In this document: positions 1 to 5,776 of the stretch, piece after piece | How the letters are laid out: every line of letters starts with the position of its first letter | Numbering within the stretch: position 1 is the stretch's first letter | Assembly: GCA_018816605.1 (NCBI GenBank) | Contig: JAHIVS010000356.1 | Location: 1-11,518, forward strand | Origin: Pseudomonadota bacterium | GTDB taxonomy: Bacteria; Desulfobacterota; Desulfobacteria; Desulfobacterales; Desulfobacteraceae | DNA: 11,518 bases | Direction: 5' to 3' | Program-made: the position numbers and the translations under genes | The notes under the pieces: model-generated | Told to the model about the DNA's origin: nothing | Seen by the model: the letters and a program-made list of their open reading frames with translations, nothing else | The model's database searches: none

Positions 1-2307
1 ATGGGTTCTCATGTCCATGAAAAAAATGGCGGCATCCAGACCTTTGGCCGAATGTTCCTTGGCAATCACCGCCTGTTTGTTGGCATACATGCAGCAGACC
101 CCGGAGCAATAGGAATGGTCTCCCTTGTTGATATCCCGGGACCCCACGCATTGGAGCCAGGCAACCTTCTTGGGTTCCTTGTGATCCGAGGGCCTTACCA
201 GATGCCCCCCATAGGGCCCGGAGGCCGAGAGCACCCGTTCAAATTCCAGACTGGTCATGATATTGGGACTGTGACCATAGCAATAGGTGACCATCTGGGT
301 GGGTTCAAAGGGTGTAAACCCCGGCGCCAGGATAATGGCCCCCACTTCAATGGTATGGGTTTTTGCCGGCATGAAATGATCCACGGCATTGGCCAGGCAG
401 GCAGGAACGCATTGCATGCACTCGGAGCAATATCCGCAGTTCAGACACCGGGCCGCTTCCTTCTGGCCCTCTTCCAGGCCATAGCCCAGTTCCACCTCGT
501 TGAAATTGCCGGCCCGCAGGTCCAGGCTAAGTTCCGGCATTTTATACCGGTGCTCGATCCTTGTATCTGCCTCCAGGGGCCGGTACTCGGGGTTTTCCAC
601 AATGGGCAGTTCCCGGCCGGCTTCCATGTCCACACCTGTCAAATACCGAAAAATGGACTCGGCAGCTTCCATGCCCGCAGCAATGGCGGCAATGGCAACG
701 CCCGGTCCTGTCTGGACATCGCCTCCGGCAAAAACCCCCGGCCTGTCCGTTGCCAGGGTGATTGGATTCACCTCGGTGGTGTTCCAGCGGCTGATTTTCA
801 AGCCTGCCAGGTCTTCAAGGGCCGACAGATCCGGCCGCTGGCCGATGGCCGGGATGAGCTGGTCAATGTCGATGACATACTCACTGCCCGGAACGGGAAT
901 GGGCCTTCGCCTGCCCGAAGAATCCGGTTCCCCCAGTTCCATTTTAATGACCCGGACACCTGACACCTGCCCGTTTTCCCCGAGAATCTCCTGGGGAGCG
1001 GCCAGGTAGGTAATTTTTGTGCCCTCGACTTCTGCCGCACAGATCTCCTCTTCCCAGGCCGGCATTTCCCTGCGGGTCCTGCGGTAGAGAATGGTCACTT
1101 GTTCGGCTCCCAGGCGTATAGCAGATCTTGCCACATCAATGGCCACGTTTCCGCCGCCGATGATGCCCACCCGTTTACCCACGATGGTGGTGCCGGTCAG
1201 ATTGAGCTCCCTTAAAAAATCAACCCCCTGACGCACGCCGCCAAGCTCTTCGCCGGGAATTCCCAGCTCAATGCCCTTGTGGGCGCCCAGGCCCAGAAAC
1301 ACCGCGTCATACCCGTCGGAGAGCAGACTGTCTACGGTAAAATCCTTGCCCAGACGACTGTTAAGCTTTAGTTCCACCCCCAGATTGGTCACAACTTCAA
1401 TATCCTTGTCCAGCACTTGTCTGGGCAGCCGATGGTCGGGAATACCGACTCTCAGCATACCGCCGGCCTGGGACAGGGCTTCAAATATGGTGGCGTCCAC
1501 CCCTTTTTTCGCCAGATGAAAACCTGCGGACAAACCGGCAGGACCGGAGCCCACGATGGCCACCCGTTTGCCGATCTTTTCGGCACATAAAATCTCAACT
1601 TCACGGGGGTCAAAATTATCGGCTGCCATGCGCTTTAAATCCCTTATGGCAACCGGTTCGTCCACATCACACCTTCTGCAGGCATCCTCGCACTCATGGG
1701 GGCATACCCGTCCCAGAACGCCCGGCAAAGGCAGCTGCTCCATGATGATTTCCAGGGACTCTTTAAACTTGCCCTGTTTGACCATCTGGACATAGCCCTG
1801 GACATTGAGTCCGGCAGGGCAGGTCAGACGGCAGGGGGCCTTGTCCCGTTTTTCTATGGAAAAAGCCGAAGGCATGGCCTGGGGATAGAGCTTAAAGGCC
1901 GCCTTGCGGTCCCTTAAGTTTTCGTCAAACTGGCTGGGCAGTTCCACGGGGCATACCTTGGCACACTCGCCGCAGGCCGTGCATTTTTCCGGATCTATGA
2001 ACCGGGCATCTTCTTTTAAGGTGACCGTAAATTCCCCTTCTTCCCCTGTCACGGATTCAACCTGGGTCATGGTCATCAGCTCGACATTGAGGTGACGGCC
2101 CGCTTCCACCAGTTTGGGGGAAATAATACACATGGAGCAGTCATTGGTGGGAAAGGTTTTGTCCAGTTGCGCCATTGTTCCGCCAATGGCTGTGTTTTTA
2201 TCGACCAGGTAAACCAGATATCCCGAATCCGCCAGATCCAGAGACGCCTGGATGCCGGCGATGCCGGCACCGACTACCATTACCGACCCATTACCTTTTT
2301 TGGCCAT
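1..2307 (-). CDS. HdrA-like flavoprotein with internal GltD/NfnB-type NAD(P)H domain (C-terminal part beyond window)
   Basis: Heterodisulfide-reductase subunit A family; 769 codons are open to the left edge with no stop. The ATG follows AAGGAGGG by 5 nt, and the upstream gene ends 14 nt before it. Visible order: an FAD-binding Rossmann motif GAGIAGIQ near residue 13; the HdrA signature NDCSMC (Cys57, Cys60); a [4Fe-4S] motif Cys109/112/115/119; then an insertion at about 150-600 resembling the glutamate synthase small subunit. The insertion has Cys159/163/202/206/210/213, a second FAD motif GSGPAG near 253, a nucleotide motif GIIGGGNVAID near 381 and GVFAGGDVQ near 525. HdrA sequence then resumes with a six-Cys cluster motif (Cys621-637) and YCSGVCC (Cys734, 738, 739). 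The FAD and NAD(P)H sites suggest a cytoplasmic electron-bifurcating or electron-transfer hub fed by a pyridine nucleotide. Such long forms are known in sulfate reducers (I recall the name HdrL, not certain). Choice of NADH or NADPH cannot be read here. Confidence 0.9.
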   Translation of the reverse strand, partial: MAKKGNGSVMVVGAGIAGIQASLDLADSGYLVYLVDKNTAIGGTMAQLDKTFPTNDCSMCIISPKLVEAGRHLNVELMTMTQVESVTGEEGEFTVTLKEDARFIDPEKCTACGECAKVCPVELPSQFDENLRDRKAAFKLYPQAMPSAFSIEKRDKAPCRLTCPAGLNVQGYVQMVKQGKFKESLEIIMEQLPLPGVLGRVCPHECEDACRRCDVDEPVAIRDLKRMAADNFDPREVEILCAEKIGKRVAIVGSGPAGLSAGFHLAKKGVDATIFEALSQAGGMLRVGIPDHRLPRQVLDKDIEVVTNLGVELKLNSRLGKDFTVDSLLSDGYDAVFLGLGAHKGIELGIPGEELGGVRQGVDFLRELNLTGTTIVGKRVGIIGGGNVAIDVARSAIRLGAEQVTILYRRTRREMPAWEEEICAAEVEGTKITYLAAPQEILGENGQVSGVRVIKMELGEPDSSGRRRPIPVPGSEYVIDIDQLIPAIGQRPDLSALEDLAGLKISRWNTTEVNPITLATDRPGVFAGGDVQTGPGVAIAAIAAGMEAAESIFRYLTGVDMEAGRELPIVENPEYRPLEADTRIEHRYKMPELSLDLRAGNFNEVELGYGLEEGQKEAARCLNCGYCSECMQCVPACLANAVDHFMPAKTHTIEVGAIILAPGFTPFEPTQMVTYCYGHSPNIMTSLEFERVLSASGPYGGHLVRPSDHKEPKKVAWLQCVGSRDINKGDHSYCSGVCCMYANKQAVIAKEHSAKGLDAAIFFMDMRTH

Positions 2308-2321
2308 TGCATCCCTCCTTT

Positions 2322-3608
2322 TCATAGCCCGACCTCGGCCAGATCCGGCCCGAGATAGGTTCGTTCGGTTTCAGCCAAAACCCCCATGGCCAGGCAAATG
2401 ATGGTCCACAAATGGACCACATGATAGGTACCGCCAAAATGATGGCCGATATCTTCAATCTGTCCGTGACAATTATGGCAGGGAGCGATCACATAGGTGG
2501 CACCGGTTGCGGCTATCTGGTTGTACTTGGTCTTTCCATAGGCCCGCCGCTGGTCGGGGAACCCAGCCTGGAGCGCCCCGCCGCCGCCGCCGCAGCAAAA
2601 ATTATTCTCCCGGTTGGGCACGGTATCGATGAAATTTTCCTCACCCACCACGGTTTTAATCACAAACCGCAGATCGTCCACAATCTTGTTGGACCCGCTT
2701 TTGCGCCCGATATTGCACGGATCCTGCACGGTGAATTTTGCGCCTATTTCCTTGTTCCAGTCGGAGTTGACCTTCAGTTTTCCCTCCCTGATCCACTGGG
2801 CATACAATTCAATAATGGTGATCAGTTCAAATTTGTGGGGGATCTTAAATTTGCGCAATCCTTCCAGGATTGCAAAATAAGAGTGACCTCATTCGGTATT
2901 GACCACCATGGGACTTTTCAGATTGTTGTCCACATGGTGGACAAACTCCTCTATAATATATTTCCACCCCTCATTATCGGCCATGAACATGCAATAATTT
3001 TCACCGGCCCACATCACCGACGGATAGGTCCAGTCAGCGCCCACCATGTGGAGAATCTTCCACAAAGGCCCCATTTCCTCGGGTTCGGTAACCGGTTCCC
3101 GGGAGTTCTGGTTGAGTACCATGGCAGCCCCTTCCCGGTCCACGGTCACATACAGGTCTTCAAAGCCCTCATGGTCTTCCCGGATCTCTTCGGCCACATC
3201 CAGGACGGTGAATTCAAAATCGTCCTTTTGGGCGCCCATGGCGCTTCCTGTCCGGATATGCTGGTCGCAGGAGCCCAGGATTCCCTTGGGTCTTTTTTCC
3301 CTGGGAATGCTGGCCCGCAGATTAAACACCAGTGCCGGCACATTAATTTTCATGGGACATCCCAACACGCACCGTCCGCACATGGAGCAGACCCATTTCC
3401 AATTTGTTTTGCGGATCTCATCATCCATCCCCAGGTTCAGCATCCTGATCAGTTTCCTGGGGTCCATATCAAATTGCTCCGACGCAGGACACCCGCCCGT
3501 GCAGGTGCCGCAGGTCAGACACAGGTCAAAATTGGCATCCGGTACCTTGTCCAGTACCTCCCCCTTAAATTCAATATCCAGAGTGTCAATCCTAATTGCC
3601 TCTGCCAT
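2322..3608 (-). CDS. Selenocysteine-containing HdrC/HdrB-like (DsrK/HdrD-type) iron-sulfur protein, UGA-recoded at codon 240
   Basis: One 428-residue protein if the TGA at 2889-2891 is read as selenocysteine. A conventional reading gives a 239-residue protein and a leftover frame starting at a weak TTG (2858). Both parts are in the same frame, and 10 sense codons join the TGA to that TTG. The N-terminus has two ferredoxin motifs, Cys30/33/36/40 and Cys74/77/80/84, as in HdrC. Residues 200-250 resemble the degenerate first CCG half of DsrK/HdrD proteins, where the family has Glu-Cys-Gly-His; here it is NTE-U-GHSYF. Residues 298-380 hold a full CCG motif (Cys298, CCGG at 338-341, Cys377, Cys380) that should bind a noncubane [4Fe-4S] cluster. 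Sec240 probably sits at or near that cluster. The ATG has GGGGGAG 6 nt upstream; metF ends 13 nt before. Likely partner of the HdrA-like protein; cytoplasmic, with no membrane segment. The exact electron acceptor is unknown. A TGC/TGT-to-TGA sequencing error is the main alternative. Confidence 0.85.
2855..2891 (-). promoter_or_regulatory. Bacterial SECIS-like hairpin directly after the UGA-Sec codon
   Basis: Reading the minus strand, the TGA (2891-2889) is followed by 15 nt and then a perfect 7-bp stem, GCAATCC (2873-2867) with GGATTGC (2861-2855). The five apical bases are TGGAA; an extra U-A pair would leave a GGA triloop. A TTT/AAA extension below the stem is possible across a 2-nt bulge. 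Known bacterial SECIS elements are short hairpins just 3' of the UGA with a G early in a small apical loop, about 16-37 nt from the codon; this one fits, with the loop 22-23 nt away. It lies inside the coding sequence and would recruit SelB. Confidence 0.8.
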
Positions 3609-3621
3609 TACAAGCTCCCCC

Positions 3622-4500
3622 TTATCTCAATTTGGCTGCATTAAGATACGATCCCAACCGATCCTCTCCGCCGATGGTGATGATATGCACTCCCTGGCAG
3701 ATATCCTTAAGGCTGTTGACTGTATCAGCAAAAAGCTCAATACTTGCCTTTGTCTTGTCCGGTGCTTTTAACAGCTTCTGGATTACCCACTCAGGAACAA
3801 GTCCGGATTTGAAATGACGATTTAAAAATTTTCCCATGCCGGCGGTGCGAAGGATCATCACCTCTGCGATAACCGGCACACGGAAGGGCGCCACCTGCTT
3901 CATAAATTTTTCAAACTGATCCACGTCAAAGATGGGAGTGGTCAAAAAATACCCGGTTCCCACATTGAGCATGTCCTCCATTTCCTCCATCCCCCGCTTG
4001 GGCATATTCCGTCCCCAGGGGGTTTCAACGCCGGAACCCAGCATGAAATCCATTCTGGCCTCCAGTTCCTTGCCTTCAATGGTCACCCCTTGTTTAAGAT
4101 GGTCCAGGACAGAGCCGAGCTTTCCCGAATCCACATGAAAAAACATGGACTCCTGGAGGGTATCTCCTGAAATCCGATAGTCTTCGGTAAACACCAGAAG
4201 ATTTTCCACGCCTGTCTCATGGGCCAGGGTCAGATCCTTCTGGAGCTGGTACCTGTTTTTATCCCGGGTGGTGGTCTGGTAAATGGCATTAAACTTATTT
4301 TTCTTTAAAAGATCACAGGTTTTAATGCTGTCGCCGACAACCCCTTCAAGCTCCACTTCCGAGACAGACACCCCGTCCACACGGCCCTTGATTTTTTTCA
4401 GACTCTCAATCAGTGCTTCCGGTTCATCGTCGCCAAGGGGAGCCTGGATTTCAGAGGTCACAACAAATCTCTTTTTTTCCAAAGATTCTCTTAAATTCAT
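3622..4500 (-). CDS. metF: Methylenetetrahydrofolate reductase-like protein (MetF family)
   Basis: A 292-residue protein matching the usual length of bacterial MetF, a TIM-barrel flavoprotein converting 5,10-methylene-H4F to 5-methyl-H4F. The catalytic Glu of the family is present in VTSEIQAP (Glu17). Other family-like segments are YQTTTRDKNR (75-83), ETGVENLLVF (95-104), and the C-terminal VHIITIGGEDR (271-281) with a folate/FMN barrel pattern. AAGGAGGC sits 5 nt before the ATG. It is 14 nt after the regulator gene and 13 nt before the HdrCB-like selenoprotein gene. This resembles acetogen loci where MetF is coupled to HdrABC-type subunits. In a sulfate reducer it would serve the Wood-Ljungdahl (C1/acetyl-CoA) pathway in either direction rather than methionine synthesis alone. 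No MetV zinc-finger partner is seen in the window; it could lie past the left edge. Confidence 0.87.
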   Translation of the reverse strand: MNLRESLEKKRFVVTSEIQAPLGDDEPEALIESLKKIKGRVDGVSVSEVELEGVVGDSIKTCDLLKKNKFNAIYQTTTRDKNRYQLQKDLTLAHETGVENLLVFTEDYRISGDTLQESMFFHVDSGKLGSVLDHLKQGVTIEGKELEARMDFMLGSGVETPWGRNMPKRGMEEMEDMLNVGTGYFLTTPIFDVDQFEKFMKQVAPFRVPVIAEVMILRTAGMGKFLNRHFKSGLVPEWVIQKLLKAPDKTKASIELFADTVNSLKDICQGVHIITIGGEDRLGSYLNAAKLR

Positions 4501-4514
4501 GATCTGCCTCCTTG

Positions 4515-5087
4515 TTATTTTAGTCCAAGTAATTTGGCCACTTCGTCTTTGAGCTGGGGAAGCGGCAAAGGTTTGGAAAAGCAGACATCCGCACCGTTTT
4601 CCTTCATCTGTGCAAATTTTTCATCATCCAGGTAGGCGGACAAGACAATGATTTTTGTATTCCGGGTCTGTTCATTGGTCTTGATTTTTTTACAAACTTC
4701 ATAGCCTTTGATATCCGGCATCATGATATCCAAAATCAACAGATCCGGGTGGAAATGGTTTACCTGGAGCCCTGCCTCAAACCCGTCGGAAGCAGAAAGC
4801 ACCTCGTAGTCGAATTCGTCTTCCTCCAATGCCTGGACAATGGATTCCACAATAATCATGTCGTCATCCACCACCAGAATCTTCTTTCTGCTGCTGCCAT
4901 CCTTTTCGTGGGGAATGGGAATTCCCTGGTTTCGCATAAACACCTCAAGATCGCTCTTCTTAATCCTGCGGTGGCCGCCCACGGTTTTGTAGGCTTTTAT
5001 GTGACCTGCCTCCACCCAATTAATAATGGTCTTTGACGAAACATTGCAGTACTTGCTTGCCGTAAATACAGTCAACGTGTCTTCCAT
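4515..5087 (-). CDS. HTH (excisionase/MerR-like)-receiver response regulator
   Basis: A 190-residue regulator with unusual domain order. Residues 5-52 are a small winged HTH of the excisionase/BldC/MerR type (TASKYCNVSSKTIINW, then VGGHRRIKKSDL). Residues 68-188 are a CheY-like receiver with acidic pocket Asp74/Asp75, phospho-acceptor Asp120 in LILDIMMPD, Ser150 and Lys172 (SKP). I start at the second ATG because AAAGGAGGC lies 4 nt upstream of it; the first in-frame ATG (5108) would place that Shine-Dalgarno inside the gene and has none of its own. It is the first gene of the metF-hdr unit, so autoregulation or control of C1/redox genes is a reasonable guess. No partner kinase is adjacent; the PAS kinase at 5777-7594 is nearby on the same strand but separated by crcB. 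The target site is unknown. Confidence 0.85.
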   Translation of the reverse strand: MEDTLTVFTASKYCNVSSKTIINWVEAGHIKAYKTVGGHRRIKKSDLEVFMRNQGIPIPHEKDGSSRKKILVVDDDMIIVESIVQALEEDEFDYEVLSASDGFEAGLQVNHFHPDLLILDIMMPDIKGYEVCKKIKTNEQTRNTKIIVLSAYLDDEKFAQMKENGADVCFSKPLPLPQLKDEVAKLLGLK

Positions 5088-5123
5088 AATGCCTCCTTTT
5101 TTTTGCATTTATGGTATTACAGG

Positions 5124-5157
5124 CTTTATAGTTATTACATGGAATTATATTTGTCAA
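5124..5157 (-). promoter_or_regulatory. Candidate promoter of the regulator-metF-hdr unit
   Basis: On the minus strand a perfect TTGACA (5157-5152) lies about 65 nt upstream of the regulator start. A TATAAAG (5130-5124) follows at a long 21-nt spacing; at 17 nt the hexamer is only TAACTA (5134-5129). The -35 is good and the -10 choice uncertain. The surroundings (5101-5210) are very AT-rich. Confidence 0.4.
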
Positions 5158-5177
5158 GCGAATATAATAACTATAAT
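5151..5177 (+). promoter_or_regulatory. Candidate crcB promoter sharing its -35 with the divergent promoter
   Basis: TTGTCA (5151-5156) is followed after 15 nt by TATAAT (5172-5177). Further TATAAT copies sit at 5163 and 5181, so the -10 is ambiguous. TTGTCAA reads as TTGACAA on the other strand, so both divergent promoters could use one overlapping -35 site. If used, the crcB leader would be roughly 160 nt. Confidence 0.35.
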
Positions 5178-5214
5178 AAATATAATAAATATATCAATTT
5201 TTTAAAAAAACCAA

Positions 5215-5314
5215 CTGCCCTTTAAAAAAGCGCCTGGCATTCTTTCTTTTTTTCGATTACTAAAGGGCAGGCCCGTCGGCATATGGTTGATATTCATTGG
5301 CAAAGAGCGACGGG
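5215..5314 (+). promoter_or_regulatory. Structured leader upstream of crcB (two predicted stems, unassigned)
   Basis: The 258-nt gap between the divergent genes holds two clear inverted repeats on the crcB side. One is CTGCCCTTTA (5215-5224) with TAAAGGGCAG (5261-5270), 10 bp and a 36-nt loop. The other is CCCGTCG (5272-5278) with CGACGGG (5308-5314), 7 bp and a 29-nt loop. TTGGC (5298-5302) can also pair with GCCAA (5320-5324), which encloses CGACGGG and would make a pseudoknot. A crcB gene often sits behind a fluoride riboswitch, but I cannot match that consensus here (no GGCGAUG or CUGAUG blocks). Function unknown. Confidence 0.4.
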
Positions 5315-5345
5315 AAACCGCCAAGGCTTGAACAGGAAAAATGCC

Positions 5346-5723
5346 ATGCTGAAGATACTAATGGTGGGAATGGGGGGTTTTGCAGGCGCCGTTTGCAGAT
5401 ACCTTGTCTACGAAACCACCCTTTTTTTATACAAGGGGGCCTGGTTGCCCCTGGGAACGATGACGGTCAACATTTCAGGCTGTCTTATCATTGGATTTCT
5501 GGGGGGGATTTCCGAAACCCGGGAGCTTTTCACCCCCGAGATCCGCGCCCTTGTGTTCATCGGATTTCTGGGCGGGTTCACCACCTTTTCTGCCTTTGGA
5601 TATGAAATTTTCTTTCTGGTCAGAAATGGCCAGACCGGGATCGCCCTGGCCAACCTTGGAATACAGGTGATTCTGGGCCTTTCAGGGGTGTGGGCAGGCT
5701 TTGCCCTGTCCAGATTTTTCTGA
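5346..5723 (+). CDS. crcB: Fluoride-specific ion channel CrcB/FluC
   Basis: A 125-residue, four-helix membrane protein, the normal size for FluC, which forms dual-topology dimers exporting fluoride down its gradient. Family marks are GMGGFAGAVCRY at the N-terminus (8-19), GTMTVNISG with the conserved pore Asn (Asn42) at 37-45, and the Phe-box GFLGGFTTFSAFGYE (73-87) carrying the stacked pore Phe residues. I start at 5346 (MLKILMVG), which has AGGA 9 nt upstream. The frame extends to an ATG at 5283, but the extra 21 residues are polar, overlap the leader stems and are absent from typical members. It is transcribed away from the regulator gene and converges on the sensor kinase 53 nt downstream. 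No metabolic link with its neighbours is evident. Confidence 0.93.
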   Translation: MLKILMVGMGGFAGAVCRYLVYETTLFLYKGAWLPLGTMTVNISGCLIIGFLGGISETRELFTPEIRALVFIGFLGGFTTFSAFGYEIFFLVRNGQTGIALANLGIQVILGLSGVWAGFALSRFF

Positions 5724-5776
5724 AGAACCAGGCCCCCATGCAAAAACCGCCCGCATTTTCGGTGTTGAACGCTTGT

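Noticed and set aside
1..963. 320-residue plus-strand open frame at the left edge
   Set aside because: Antisense to the clearly recognisable HdrA-like gene; its composition (Gly/His/Pro-rich, no domain) is typical of a shadow frame.
2322..2858. Separate 178-residue gene starting at TTG 2858
   Set aside because: It has no Shine-Dalgarno, starts in mid-domain, and is in frame with the gene before it across a single TGA followed by a SECIS-like hairpin. I merged it into the selenoprotein.
2412..3644. 410-residue plus-strand open frame
   Set aside because: It is antisense to the selenoprotein gene, has no recognisable domain, and reads as a GC-skew shadow of a strongly coding opposite strand.
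5088..5108. Upstream ATG for the HTH-receiver regulator
   Set aside because: A strong AAAGGAGGC lies between this ATG and the next in-frame ATG, so translation should begin at 5087.
5283..5345. Extended N-terminus of CrcB from ATG 5283
   Set aside because: The extra 21 residues are polar, coincide with the leader stems and are not part of the known family length.
5211..5345. Fluoride (crcB-motif) riboswitch
   Set aside because: The gene context fits, but I cannot find the conserved GAUG and CUGAUG-type blocks or the expected hairpin order; reported only as an unassigned structured leader.
5724..5776. Bidirectional terminator between crcB and the kinase
   Set aside because: Only a short ACCG/CGGT stem before a T5 run (minus strand) and a 5-bp TGAAC/GTTCA hairpin are present; too weak to call.
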